From DASRGL01 sp035651115 (lineage in GTDB: Bacteria > Armatimonadota > Chthonomonadetes > Chthonomonadales > Chthonomonadaceae), in the NCBI GenBank assembly GCA_035651115.1, contig DASRGL010000213.1, positions 1 to 28,173 on the forward strand: a stretch of 28,173 nucleotides of DNA. The letters run 5' to 3'. The notes below the pieces were generated by a model that worked only from the letters and a program-made list of their open reading frames with translations, was not told the DNA's origin and made no database searches. Shown here one piece after another: positions 1 to 7,613 of the stretch (positions are counted from its first letter, which is position 1; the number at the start of each line of letters is the position of its first letter). The translations under genes and the position numbers were made by a program.

Positions 1-379
1 CTTCCGCCTCCAGTATATGCTGGATGCCCCGGATTTTCATCATCATGTTGAGGTCTCCGGCGCTGGCATCGCTCCAGACCCAGAGACCCACGCGGCTGCG
101 CTGTGAACGCAACCGGGCTTCTGCCGTCTCTGCCGCGCCGCGCACCACCGGCCGGCATCCCGGCGCGCGCCGCAGCAGATGCCGATGGGCCAGTTCGTCC
201 AGCGCGCGCCGCACCAGCGTGCGACTGACCGCGAACTCCTCGGCCAGTGCGCGCTCGGTGGGCAGCCATTTCCCGTGCGGATACTCCCCGGTCTGGATTC
301 GATGTTCGAGCAGCGCGGCGAGCGATTTCGCCGAAAGAGATCGCCTGTGATCGCCCACTTCTACTTCCTTCCCCGCCAT
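1..379 (-). CDS. GntR-family (AraR-type) transcriptional repressor, N-terminal part
   Basis: Partial gene; the 3' end lies beyond the left edge. The visible ~126 residues begin MAGKEVEVGDHRRSLSAKSL and contain a GntR-type winged helix-turn-helix: HRIQTGEYPHGKWLPTERAL, then AEEFAVSRTLVRRALDEL, then a wing ending in PVVRG. After a short linker, SRVGLWVWSD starts what looks like a LacI-type periplasmic-binding effector domain, the layout of AraR-like sugar-responsive repressors. Two starts are possible: ATG at 379, which would leave almost no leader after the predicted promoter, or GTG at 358, which has AAGGAAG 8 bases upstream and is perhaps better. It faces away from the C45 hydrolase gene. 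Ligand and targets are unknown; a sugar ligand is inferred from the family. Confidence 0.85.
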   Translation of the reverse strand, partial: MAGKEVEVGDHRRSLSAKSLAALLEHRIQTGEYPHGKWLPTERALAEEFAVSRTLVRRALDELAHRHLLRRAPGCRPVVRGAAETAEARLRSQRSRVGLWVWSDASAGDLNMMMKIRGIQHILEAE

Positions 380-385
380 GCTAAT

Positions 386-420
386 GTACCACGTATACCA
401 AAAGAATGGTTGGTTGTCAA
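386..420 (-). promoter_or_regulatory. Promoter of the GntR-type gene with overlapping palindrome-like operator
   Basis: On the minus strand TTGACA (415-420) and TATACG (392-397) are separated by exactly 17 bases, close to the sigma-70 consensus. GTATACGTGGTAC (386-398) overlaps the -10 box and resembles the GT...AC half-sites of GntR-family operators, so autoregulation is plausible. The predicted transcript starts only a few bases before the ATG at 379, which favours either leaderless translation or the GTG at 358. Confidence 0.7.
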
Positions 421-473
421 TGGGCGGCAGTCCCTTTTTTCCGTCCGGGCGCGCGATTGCTGCTGTAGGCAGC

Positions 474-505
474 AAAAGCCCCTCTCCTCAGTGCAGGAGA
501 GGGGC
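474..505 (-). terminator. Rho-independent terminator of the C45 hydrolase gene
   Basis: GCCCCTCTCCT (478-488) pairs perfectly over 11 bp with AGGAGAGGGGC (495-505) around a 6-base loop. Read on the minus strand the stem is followed by TTTT, 15 bases after the stop codon at 520. Confidence 0.75.
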
Positions 506-519
506 CAGAACAGGCCGCA

Positions 520-1665
520 TCACTGCCGGAAGAACGAGTCGGCCAGCGCCTCTTTCAGATTGAAATGGTGGTAGGGCTGGTTGTAGGCTTTGTCGGTCGC
601 GGTGGCATTGGCGACCCAGAGATCGCCGCTGGCCGGTTTGAACACGACGGCGTGGAGGCTGCCGGTTCCGAGCGTCTTCATAATACGCTGCGCCGTCTCC
701 ACGTCCAGCTTGCCGTAGTCCTGTTGCAGGGCGCTGCCGAGTTTGCCGTTCCAGGCGCTATCCATCCCCATAGACATATAGACCAGTCCCGACTTCGTGG
801 GGAACGGCAGCGAGTCCGGCCCATAGACATGGCACTGCGTGTGGCTGGTCTTGAGGGCGCGCACCTGGCCCTCTCTGGCGGAGGAGAGGCAGTAGAGCAG
901 CGAGGTCGTGCGCGGGCCGTTCTTGACAAGATTGACCGCCTCCTCGATATTGCGCCCGAACTGCACGGCGTCCCGCATGACGAAGTTGAGGGGGCGTCCG
1001 TCGAAGCTGTCCGTCGCCTTGTCCCAGTCGTCGCCGATCTCGGACATGGCGATGCCCTCGCTGTTCATGCCCGTCACGACGCCGACCTGACCGAGCCAGC
1101 TCACGTTGACGAACGGCACGCCGGTCGTGGGCTGATAGACCAGCAGCGCGGGATATTTCTGGATTCCGGCCTCGGTGGTGTAGTCGAGGGCGCGAATCTG
1201 CACGAGGTCGCCGGTCGCGGTCGCCTTGCCGACCCCGGCGAAGAACGAGCAGTGCCACTCGGAGATGTCGGGAATGGCGTGGGCGCGCTCAATCTCTTGC
1301 AGGCTGACCCCGGAACCGTCCGCCAGGCCGCGCAGTTCCTCCAGATATTCGGGGCGCAGATGCTTCGCGTAGAGCGCCCAGGTCGCATCGGCTTTCTCTT
1401 TGGAATAGCCCAGGCCGAACAGCATCAGCGTAGCGACCTGTTTCGCCATATAGCGGATTTCCGGCGCGCAGAGTTTGCCGTGCGCGTAGCCCATCTCGTA
1501 GGGCGTGCCGCGCAGATAGAGAACCGTGAGCGCGTTGGTTCCCGAACCGAGCGTCGTCCGGCGGCCATGCTGCGCGACATCCACCGGCGGCGCAGCCAGC
1601 GCAAAGCGACATAAAACCAGCATCCACAGCGTCAGGCACGCTGCCATCCGAAGCGATCTACTCAT
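520..1665 (-). CDS. Exported C45-family autoproteolytic acyltransferase/hydrolase
   Basis: 381 residues from the ATG at 1665, which has AAGGA about 8 bases upstream and begins a clear signal peptide (MSRSLRMAACLTLWMLVLCR, then FALA-APP). The mature protein resembles peptidase family C45 (acyl-CoA:6-APA acyltransferase-like Ntn hydrolases). The conserved region before the nucleophile is present (TPYEMGYAHGKL, RGLADGSG), followed by WHCSFFAGVGKATATGDLVQ, where Cys139 is the likely autoproteolysis site and N-terminal nucleophile, then IRALDY. LVYQPTTG, GMNSEGIAMSE and LVKNGPRTTSLLYCLSSA also fit. Such enzymes hydrolyse or transfer amide-linked acyl groups; the substrate here is unknown and export implies action outside the cytoplasm. 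The gene stands alone with its own terminator. An in-frame extension to 1737 is open but would bury the signal peptide, so it is rejected. Confidence 0.8.
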   Translation of the reverse strand: MSRSLRMAACLTLWMLVLCRFALAAPPVDVAQHGRRTTLGSGTNALTVLYLRGTPYEMGYAHGKLCAPEIRYMAKQVATLMLFGLGYSKEKADATWALYAKHLRPEYLEELRGLADGSGVSLQEIERAHAIPDISEWHCSFFAGVGKATATGDLVQIRALDYTTEAGIQKYPALLVYQPTTGVPFVNVSWLGQVGVVTGMNSEGIAMSEIGDDWDKATDSFDGRPLNFVMRDAVQFGRNIEEAVNLVKNGPRTTSLLYCLSSAREGQVRALKTSHTQCHVYGPDSLPFPTKSGLVYMSMGMDSAWNGKLGSALQQDYGKLDVETAQRIMKTLGTGSLHAVVFKPASGDLWVANATATDKAYNQPYHHFNLKEALADSFFRQ

Positions 1666-1868
1666 CACCTTTTCCTTTGCGTAAGGTATCGTTCCCGGCA
1701 CGTTCCGAGCCGGGAAAAACCTGGTTTCTATGCACAAAATCCAGAGGAGGGTTTCTGTCTCTCCCTGGCCTATCTAATACTGGCGCGGGGCTGTGTCAGA
1801 GCGGAGGGCGGCTCTCTCCGCCATTATACCCAAACCGGACGAGAAGCGCACGCAGAAACTTTTGGGAC
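1666..1868. other. Divergent intergenic region between C45 hydrolase and SDR operon
   Basis: No gene is convincing here. TTCCCGGC (1692-1699) pairs with GCCGGGAA (1709-1716) around 9 bases, without a T-run in either direction, so it may be an operator or leader hairpin. TCTAAT at 1773-1778 is a 5/6 match to a plus-strand -10 box but lacks a good -35. The plus-strand frame is open from a GTG at 1793, but that codon has no ribosome-binding site. Confidence 0.4.
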
Positions 1869-1874
1869 AGGAGG
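1869..1874 (+). promoter_or_regulatory. Shine-Dalgarno AGGAGG pointing to an ATA start codon
   Basis: A perfect AGGAGG lies 8 bases before ATA at 1883. No ATG, GTG or TTG sits at that spacing. The frame after ATA reads (M)KLQGKACLITGG, the usual N-terminus of an SDR enzyme. Confidence 0.6.
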
Positions 1875-1882
1875 AGACGGCG

Positions 1883-2632
1883 ATAAAACTGCAAGGCAAA
1901 GCCTGCCTGATTACGGGAGGCACGCGCGGCCTCGGCGCGGCGGCAGCGCGGGATATGGCGGCGCACGGCGCGGACGTGGCGCTGGTCGGGCGCTTTATGG
2001 AGGAGGAAGCGACCGCGCTGCACGACCAGATCACCGCGCTCGGTCGCCGCTGCGTCTTGATAACCGCCGATATGGGCAAGCCGGAAGACGCCACGCGCTG
2101 CGTCGGCGAGGCGGCGGAGGCGCTGGGAAGGCTAGACGTGCTGGTGCATTCCGCTGGGGGCGCGGTTCCCGGCAGCCTGCTGGACGTGACCCCGGAAGCC
2201 TGGTATGCAGCCTTCGATGTCCATGTCCACGCCCTTTTCCATCTCTGCCGCGCCGCCGTGCCGCGCATCAAGCCGCAGGGCGAGGGAGCCATCATCCTGA
2301 TCTCCTCGGCGGCGGGAGTGCGCGGCGTCCTCAACGCGGCGGCCTATGGCGTCGTCAAGGGAACGCTGATCCAGTTCACCCGCATCCTGGCCCGCGAACT
2401 GGCCGACTCCAATATCCGCGTCAACTGTGTCGCGCCCGGCGTCATCCGCACCCGTTTTCAGGACTACCTCACCCCGGAACAGGTCAAGAACAACATCGAG
2501 AACCGCATTCCGCTGCATCGCGAAGGCAGGCCGGAAGATGTCGCGCAGGTCATCACGCTGCTGGCGGAGAATGAGTTCATGACCGGGGAGACCGTCGTCA
2601 TTGATGGCGGCCTGACGATGCGGATCGCCTAG
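1883..2632 (+). CDS. Short-chain dehydrogenase/reductase (SDR), probable ATA start
   Basis: 249 residues if translation starts at ATA 1883. A Rossmann fold is shown by the cofactor loop TGGTRGLG (residues 11-18) and HSAGG near 89-93. The catalytic set includes Ser141/142 in LISSAAG and Tyr155-x3-Lys159 in YGVVK. VNCVAPGVIRTRF and the C-terminal TGETVVIDGG are typical of classical SDRs that oxidise or reduce sugar or polyol hydroxyls with NAD(P). It is the first gene of a tight plus-strand operon with Gfo-type, sugar-isomerase and PhyH genes (gap to next 21 bases). A longer form from GTG 1793 would add 30 residues without homology to SDRs and has no ribosome-binding site; TTG 1862 is a further fallback. 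The substrate is not determinable. Confidence 0.85.
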   Translation: MKLQGKACLITGGTRGLGAAAARDMAAHGADVALVGRFMEEEATALHDQITALGRRCVLITADMGKPEDATRCVGEAAEALGRLDVLVHSAGGAVPGSLLDVTPEAWYAAFDVHVHALFHLCRAAVPRIKPQGEGAIILISSAAGVRGVLNAAAYGVVKGTLIQFTRILARELADSNIRVNCVAPGVIRTRFQDYLTPEQVKNNIENRIPLHREGRPEDVAQVITLLAENEFMTGETVVIDGGLTMRIA

Positions 2633-2653
2633 AATCGAAAAGGAGACTCCTCT

Positions 2654-3628
2654 TTGGCGGACAAGAAGAAGGTGCGCGTGGCGATGATCGGCGCGGGAAG
2701 CATGGCGAACTCCGTCCACTATCCCTCGCTGGCCTCGTTCGACGACGTAGAGATCGCCGCGATCTGCGACCTGAACACGGAACGGCTGAACGCGACGGCG
2801 GACAAATACAGCGTAGAACGCCGCTATACCGACGATGCGCAGATGGTCGAGGAGGTCGCGCCGGACGCCGTCTACGCCATCGGGCAGCCCCATATCATGA
2901 TAGACATCTGGATATGGTGCCTCACACATAAGCTGAACCTCTACATCGAGAAGCCGATGGGCCTCTCCGCGCACCAGGCCCGTTCGCTGGCCCATCTCGC
3001 CGAGAAGCACGGCAACATCACGCAGGTCAGCTTTCAGCGGCGCGCCTGCCCGATGGTCGTCCAACTGCGGCAGGAGTGCCTGAAGCGCGGCCCCATCACG
3101 CACGCCGTCTGCGAGTTCTACAAGTGCAACCCCGATCCCACGCTCGGCCCCCGCGACCACATGATGGACGATGGCGTTCACGCCATTGATACGCTGCGCT
3201 GGATGTGCGGCGGCGAGGTGACAGAGATACAGGCCATCACCCGGCGCGTGCTGGTTCCCGACGTGAACTTCTTCGCCGTCCTGCTCACCTTCGACAACGG
3301 CGCGACCGGCGTGCTGCTCAATAGCTGGACGAGCGGCAGGCGTATCTTCCGGGTGCAGATGCACGCGCCCCGAATCTGCGTGGAGGCCGAACACGAGGGC
3401 AAAGGCGTTCTCTATGCCGACGGCGATACGAAAGGCGTCTGGTACGACACGCGCGAGATCGCCGGAAGCGATCAGAACTTCGTCTACGGCGGCTTCCAGG
3501 CGAAAAACCGGGAGTTCATAGACGCCGTGAAGTCGGGAACGCAGCCCGGCTCCCACTTCGGGGACGCCGTCAAGACGATGGAGGTCGCCGACAAAATCCT
3601 GGCGATGGGCCTGCTGCGCGGCGAATGA
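2654..3628 (+). CDS. Gfo/Idh/MocA-family oxidoreductase
   Basis: 324 residues from a TTG start at 2654, chosen because AGGAG (2641-2645) lies 8 bases upstream and no ATG is nearby. The N-terminal Rossmann domain has the glycine loop MIGAGSMA (residues 11-18) and the family signature EKP at 99-101. The C-terminal alpha/beta domain carries MDDGVHAIDTLRWM, with Asp173, His176 and Asp179 in the usual catalytic region. Family members oxidise or epimerise sugars, inositols or sugar acids with NAD(P). It sits between the SDR and a sugar isomerase/epimerase gene, which suggests consecutive steps on one sugar-like substrate. It has no signal peptide, so it is cytoplasmic. Confidence 0.9.
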   Translation: MADKKKVRVAMIGAGSMANSVHYPSLASFDDVEIAAICDLNTERLNATADKYSVERRYTDDAQMVEEVAPDAVYAIGQPHIMIDIWIWCLTHKLNLYIEKPMGLSAHQARSLAHLAEKHGNITQVSFQRRACPMVVQLRQECLKRGPITHAVCEFYKCNPDPTLGPRDHMMDDGVHAIDTLRWMCGGEVTEIQAITRRVLVPDVNFFAVLLTFDNGATGVLLNSWTSGRRIFRVQMHAPRICVEAEHEGKGVLYADGDTKGVWYDTREIAGSDQNFVYGGFQAKNREFIDAVKSGTQPGSHFGDAVKTMEVADKILAMGLLRGE

Positions 3629-3665
3629 CCCGTTCGCGAATCCCCTTTTCGGAGACAACCAACCC

Positions 3666-4454
3666 ATGAGCAACGTCACTTTCACCGTGTTCAACAAGCC
3701 CTGGAAGCTGGCCCTGCCCGAACTCGGCCAGCATATCTCCCGCCTCGGCTTCGACGGAGTCGAGATGCCTGTGCGCCCCGGCTACCCGGTCAACCCGGAG
3801 AACGTCGGCACGGAACTGAAGCGGGCCGTGAAGATTCTCGCCGACTACGGCCTCAAAATCGCCAGCATCGCCGGGCCGACCGACGAGACGACGCTGGCGG
3901 CCTGCGCCGAAGCGGGCGTGCCGATCATCCGCATCTGCGTCGGCATGAGGGCAGAAGAGGGCTATATGGCGGGCGAGGCGCGGTTGCAGCGCGAGTACGA
4001 TGCGCTGGTTCCCCGGCTCGATAGGTACGGCGTCACGCTCGGCATCCAGAACCATATCGGCAAATGGGACGTCAGCAGCGCCATGTGCCTGCGGCATCTC
4101 ATCGAGAAGTACGATCCGAAGCATATCGCCGCCGTGTGGGATGCCGGGCATACTGGGCTGGAAGGCGAAGCGCCGGAGATGGCGATTGACATCGTCTGGT
4201 CGCATCTCTGCATGGTCAACCTCAAGAGCGCCTACTGGCGGCGCGTTAACGGGCCGGAAGCGGAGGTCGCGGAGTGGGAATCCTACTGGACGACCGGGCG
4301 GCACGGACGCGCCAACTGGCCGCGCGTCGCCGCCGAACTGAAGCGCCGGAACTACGCGGGCGTCGTCTGCCTGACGGCGGAATACTCGGACGAGCCTGCG
4401 GTAGACCGCCTGATCGCCGAGGACATCCAGTTCGCGCGTTCGCTCTTCGCCTGA
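3666..4454 (+). CDS. Sugar phosphate isomerase/epimerase-type TIM barrel protein
   Basis: 262 residues, start ATG 3666 preceded by GGAG. It belongs to the xylose-isomerase-like/AP-endonuclease-2 TIM barrel group. Candidate metal-site segments are LGIQNH (Gln128-His130), VWDAGHTG (Asp159, His162) and LTAEYSDEP (Glu239). Where many relatives have Glu in the first of these, this protein has Gln128, which may mark a subfamily. Members isomerise or epimerise ketoses, hydroxypyruvate or inosose. The gene is third in the SDR-Gfo-isomerase-PhyH operon, with short gaps and the same strand, so a role in the same sugar pathway is likely. The exact reaction cannot be told from sequence alone. Confidence 0.85.
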   Translation: MSNVTFTVFNKPWKLALPELGQHISRLGFDGVEMPVRPGYPVNPENVGTELKRAVKILADYGLKIASIAGPTDETTLAACAEAGVPIIRICVGMRAEEGYMAGEARLQREYDALVPRLDRYGVTLGIQNHIGKWDVSSAMCLRHLIEKYDPKHIAAVWDAGHTGLEGEAPEMAIDIVWSHLCMVNLKSAYWRRVNGPEAEVAEWESYWTTGRHGRANWPRVAAELKRRNYAGVVCLTAEYSDEPAVDRLIAEDIQFARSLFA

Positions 4455-4479
4455 GCAGCCAGAAACGGAGGGAAAGCCG

Positions 4480-5331
4480 ATGACGACGACAGGACAGAAC
4501 GCGGAACTGCAGCAAACTTTCACGGAGCGCGGCTTCGTGATTCTGAAAGGCTTGCTGGAGCCGGAGGTGGTGGAGCAGGCGCGGGTGGCGATGAAGACGC
4601 TCGTGGATCAGTGCGCCGCACGGCTGCTGGCGGAAGGCAAGATACGGGACACGCTGCCCGACGCGCCGTTCGAGACGCGCATGGCGAAGCTCTATGCACA
4701 CTGCCTCGACGATGCGCCGAAGTCGTTCCGGCCCGAACTGCACCTGCCGGGGCTGTTCGGCGTCTTCTTCCATCCCGACCTGCTCGACATCGTCGAAATG
4801 TTCCTGGGGCCGGAGATCCGTCTCTATCCCAACTACACCGCGCGCCCCAAGCTGCCGGACTGGGAAGGCACGCTGGTGCTGTGGCATCAGGACGGGGGCT
4901 ACACGTCAGGCGGCGCGGAGACAGACAGCGTGACGCAACTGCACATGGTCAATGTCTGGTCGCCTCTCGTGCCAGCGCGCGAGGCGAACGGCTGTATGCA
5001 GTTCGTGCCGGGGACGCACAGGCTGGGCGTCGTGCCGCACGAACAGAAGAAGCACTACCTGGAGATCGCCCCGGACTATCTGAAGCGTTATGAAGATCAG
5101 GCGGTCTCCATCGAACTCGATCCCGGCGATGTCGCGCTGTTCCACAACCTGCTGTTTCACCGGGGGCTGCCCAACCGCACGGACAAGATACGCTGGAGCC
5201 TGGACTGGCGCTATCAGGACGCGACACAGCCGACCCTGCGGGAGCATGTCGGCCATATCGCGCGCAGCCGGAGCCATCCCGAAAGCGCCGTACAGAGCGC
5301 GGAACAGTGGGCCAGCCTCACCTTCCGCTAA
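4480..5331 (+). CDS. Phytanoyl-CoA dioxygenase (PhyH) family protein
   Basis: 283 residues, start ATG 4480 behind GGAGGGAAAGCCG. It is a double-stranded beta-helix Fe(II)/2-oxoglutarate oxygenase. The HxD pair is His136-x-Asp138 in LWHQDGGY and the distal iron ligand is probably His227 in FHNLLFHRG. Arg238 in NRTDKIRW is placed to bind 2-oxoglutarate. NGCMQFVPGTHRLG is a further PhyH signature. All iron and co-substrate residues are present, so it should be active. Such enzymes hydroxylate or oxidatively demethylate small molecules. As the last gene of a sugar-type operon it may process a modified sugar or sugar acid, but that is inference. A second, divergent PhyH protein is encoded at 17188-18054. 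Confidence 0.9.
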   Translation: MTTTGQNAELQQTFTERGFVILKGLLEPEVVEQARVAMKTLVDQCAARLLAEGKIRDTLPDAPFETRMAKLYAHCLDDAPKSFRPELHLPGLFGVFFHPDLLDIVEMFLGPEIRLYPNYTARPKLPDWEGTLVLWHQDGGYTSGGAETDSVTQLHMVNVWSPLVPAREANGCMQFVPGTHRLGVVPHEQKKHYLEIAPDYLKRYEDQAVSIELDPGDVALFHNLLFHRGLPNRTDKIRWSLDWRYQDATQPTLREHVGHIARSRSHPESAVQSAEQWASLTFR

Positions 5332-5351
5332 AGCGTTCGGCGGCGGAGCCG

Positions 5352-5609
5352 TCAGTTGGGAACCTGCCCGTTTTTCACCGGGCTTTCGGGCGCGCCAGGA
5401 GCGCCATAGGGAACCGGCTTGATTCCGTACTTCTCCTGCAACTCCTGTTGCAGCTTGTCGTGCGTCTTCTTCTCTTCGGCGACCTGCTGCTCCGGCGGCA
5501 GCAGTTTGGCCGGCGCAAACGTGCGTATCCCGCTGATAACCGCAAGGCTCAGGGCAACGACGACCAGCGCGACCGCCACCCACGGCTTCTTTTGAAGCAA
5601 CTCTCTCAT
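5352..5609 (-). CDS. Small single-pass membrane protein of unknown function
   Basis: 85 residues, start ATG 5609 with GGGAAG upstream. The N-terminus MRELLQKKP is positive, followed by one membrane helix (about residues 10-28, WVAVALVVVALSLAVISG). An external or periplasmic tail follows, with a charged, probably helical stretch (EQQVAEEKKTHDKLQQELQE) and a Pro/Gly-rich end. I do not recognise a named family. It lies 83 bases downstream of the pseudopilin on the same strand, separated by an 18-bp hairpin, so it may be co-transcribed and might assist the pilin-like protein. That link rests only on position. Confidence 0.7.
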   Translation of the reverse strand: MRELLQKKPWVAVALVVVALSLAVISGIRTFAPAKLLPPEQQVAEEKKTHDKLQQELQEKYGIKPVPYGAPGAPESPVKNGQVPN

Positions 5610-5630
5610 CTCGACTTCCCTTCTTTACGC

Positions 5631-5675
5631 CAACCTCTACCGCGCAGGCGACTTCGTCCTGCGCGGTAGAGGTTG
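5631..5675 (-). repeat. Perfect 18-bp stem hairpin between pseudopilin and membrane protein genes
   Basis: Bases 5631-5648 pair without mismatch to 5658-5675 around the 9-base loop CGACTTCGT. No T-run follows on the minus strand, so it is not a classical terminator; partial termination or mRNA stabilisation of the upstream pseudopilin message is more likely. The core GCGCAGGCGACTTCGT resembles the hairpin family at 13222 and 27794. Confidence 0.65.
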
Positions 5676-5692
5676 CTGCATAGGTTCCCCCA

Positions 5693-6433
5693 TCAGTCGC
5701 GCCAGGCCGGGACCGGATTGGGCCAATCAATGCCCCCCGCGTTCTGCGCTTTGGCATGGCCGTCTACATAGCCGATATTGAAACGCCCCTGATGGCGCGG
5801 CGACGGCCAGTCGTTGCAGCACGAGTCCGGCGGCCAGAGCCAGAAATAGCTCTGATAGAAGTCCCGCGAAGCGTCATAGGGTTCGCGCAGGTCTTGCGTA
5901 TAGCCGATGTCCGACCAGGCGATCCGCGAGGCCGGGACTTCAATCGCGGCCAGCGCGCTGCCGAGCGCGCCCGCCCAGTAGGGCGTGGTGGGGTTGTAGT
6001 AGTTCGGGTAGGCCAGCGACAGATTATACCCATAGTTCGTTTTGTACAGGCAGGCGGTCGGGGCCACGCCGAAGCCGCCATTGGCGCTGTCCGTCACGCA
6101 GAGGTCGTTGCCGACGGCACCGCGGGAAGGGCAGCGAAATATCTGATAGTTCTTGATGTAGGGGTAGACGAGATCGCCCACCAGGACAGGGAAGTTGGCC
6201 GTTGGAGCGCCGGTTGTCGGATCAATGTAGAACATCAGGGGAAGTCTCTCGTCGTAGTCCTGCACATACATCGCGGTTCCCAACGCGATCTGCTTGACAT
6301 TGCTGACGCAGGTGATCGCGCGCGCCTTCTCGCGGGCTTGCGCGAAGACAGGGAAAAGGATCGCGGCCAGAATCGCAATGATGGCGATAACGACGAGCAG
6401 TTCGATGAGCGTAAAACCTTTTCTACTTCTCAT
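5693..6433 (-). CDS. Type II secretion/type IV pilin-like protein, DUF1559 type
   Basis: 246 residues from ATG 6433, chosen because AAGGAG lies 10 bases upstream and the product then starts with a short prepilin leader, MRSRKG, cut before FTLIELLVVIAIIAIL. Glu5 of the mature protein is present, followed by the AAILFPVFAQAREKAR helix. The globular part ends with SPRHQGRFNIGYVDGHAK, the H-X-G...DGH box of DUF1559 pseudopilins. Several cysteines (FRCPSR, DSCCND) may form disulphides. The protein should be processed by a prepilin peptidase and held in the inner membrane or assembled in a pseudopilus. Such proteins occur in many copies in Armatimonadota and Planctomycetota; their roles are mostly unknown. 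An in-frame extension to 6517 is open but would add 28 basic residues before the leader. Confidence 0.88.
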   Translation of the reverse strand: MRSRKGFTLIELLVVIAIIAILAAILFPVFAQAREKARAITCVSNVKQIALGTAMYVQDYDERLPLMFYIDPTTGAPTANFPVLVGDLVYPYIKNYQIFRCPSRGAVGNDLCVTDSANGGFGVAPTACLYKTNYGYNLSLAYPNYYNPTTPYWAGALGSALAAIEVPASRIAWSDIGYTQDLREPYDASRDFYQSYFWLWPPDSCCNDWPSPRHQGRFNIGYVDGHAKAQNAGGIDWPNPVPAWRD

Positions 6434-6588
6434 GTTTGCGAGTCTCCTTCGGGATATGATAGATTTTCGGGCGGCCTCCCTTCGGGAGCCGCCACGGGAC
6501 TTGCTTCGAGCAAACACGCATACGGTCGCCCGTTTCTCACCTCCTTACGACTCCGTTGCGATGGTTCTGCGGCAGCGCAGTCTTGAAG
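6434..6588 (-). other. Leader region of the pseudopilin gene with hairpin
   Basis: On the minus strand this stretch holds a perfect Shine-Dalgarno complement, AAGGAGGTGA (6537-6546), with no ATG, GTG or TTG at normal spacing. A strong hairpin follows (6470-6493, ten pairs with one bulge, loop TTC), then the pseudopilin's own AAGGAG. A 32-codon frame (ATG 6521 to stop 6423) and another frame whose TGA overlaps the pilin ATG both cross the junction. I see no clear promoter. The pilin may be made from its own leader RNA or by readthrough from the LacI gene. Confidence 0.45.
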
Positions 6589-7590
6589 TCATTGGCCTTG
6601 CCTGGCCTGTGGGGGCGGAGCGCACGAGTCGCGCTCCGTCAGTGTGATGGGCAGCAGGACGCCCGGAAAATCCCGACTCTCTCCGTCTATCCTCTCAATC
6701 AGATGTTCGAGGGCCAGGACGCCCGCTTCGGCAAAAGGAGTATGTACCGAGGTCAGGCGCGGATAGGCTCCGCGCGCCAGCACCGAGTCGCCGAAGCTGA
6801 TGAGAGACATCCGCCCCGGCACGGCGATACCGGCCTCATGCAGCGCCTGAAGCGCGCCGAGCGCCAGATAGTCGTTGCGGGCGAACAGCGCAGTGATCTG
6901 CCGGTTCTCGCGCAGCAGCCGCCGCGCAAGCAGAGAACCATTCTCTATCTGGTCGGCGCTGTGAAGGCCATAGTATTCGTAGCCGGTCGCCTCTCCGTCT
7001 TCAATAGCCCGCCGAAACCCGGCCACGCGCGGACGCGGCGGCTCCTCGCCTGCAATATAGTCGCCGAACAGCCCGGCGATATGGCGATGCCCCAGGCGCG
7101 TTAGATGCTGTATCGCCCGGTAGACGCCCTCGCCATCGCGCCACGTCACGAAGTTGGGCCGCAGGTCTTCTCCCTGAGAAGGGGAGACGAACAGCATCGG
7201 TCGGGAAGCAGGAAGCGATGCGAACAGAGGCTCGCCCGGCGCGCCTACCAGCAGCAGGCCATCCATGCGTCCTTCGCTCTGGAACCCTTCGAGATCGCTG
7301 CTGACGACCAGATGATAGCCCAGGGCGCGGGCCTTCGCCTCCACCGCCTCCAGCATTCGGGCGAAGTGCGGGTCAATCATATTGCCATAGAACAGACCGA
7401 TCACGTGCGTCTTGCCGGTCGCCAGGGCGCGCGCCAGCGCGTTCGGACGGTAGCCCAGTTCCTCTGCTGCCTGTCGTATCCGCTCGATGGTCGGCTGCGA
7501 GATCGGCATATTCATCTTATTGTTCAGAACTCGCGAAACCGTCCCCTTCGAGACCGCCGCGCGCCGGGCTACATCGGCCAGAGTCGCCAT
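6589..7590 (-). CDS. LacI-family transcriptional regulator
   Basis: 333 residues from ATG 7590, chosen because GAGGAAG lies just upstream and the product starts directly with the LacI helix-turn-helix: MATLADVARRAAVSKGTVSR, then VLNNK. The hinge region is RIRQAAEELGYRPNALAR. The periplasmic-binding-like sensor domain includes THVIGLFYGNMIDPHFARML, TALFARNDYLALGALQAL and RMSLISFGDSVLARGAYPRL, ending LPITLTERDSC. Length and layout are normal. Two abutting copies of ACAACCGGTTGT lie 24 bases upstream of the gene, over the predicted start site of its own promoter and within the divergent promoter of the 7741 cluster. It is therefore probably an autoregulator and a repressor of that cluster. The ligand is unknown, likely a sugar. 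Confidence 0.92.
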   Translation of the reverse strand: MATLADVARRAAVSKGTVSRVLNNKMNMPISQPTIERIRQAAEELGYRPNALARALATGKTHVIGLFYGNMIDPHFARMLEAVEAKARALGYHLVVSSDLEGFQSEGRMDGLLLVGAPGEPLFASLPASRPMLFVSPSQGEDLRPNFVTWRDGEGVYRAIQHLTRLGHRHIAGLFGDYIAGEEPPRPRVAGFRRAIEDGEATGYEYYGLHSADQIENGSLLARRLLRENRQITALFARNDYLALGALQALHEAGIAVPGRMSLISFGDSVLARGAYPRLTSVHTPFAEAGVLALEHLIERIDGESRDFPGVLLPITLTERDSCAPPPQARQGQ

Positions 7591-7613
7591 AAAAAACTTC
7601 CTCGAATTTTTAG

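Noticed and set aside
1692..1716. GC-rich hairpin considered as a terminator
   Set aside because: There is no T-run on either strand, and it lies between two divergent genes.
2132..3697. Long minus-strand open frame (about 520 codons) opposite the SDR and Gfo genes
   Set aside because: It is the mirror of high-GC coding sequence, has no family motif, and the plus-strand frames carry complete enzyme signatures. The same holds for long minus-strand frames opposite the genes at 11882-13171, 13407-14390 and 21394-22404, and the plus-strand ones opposite 14397-15848 and 22781-25903.
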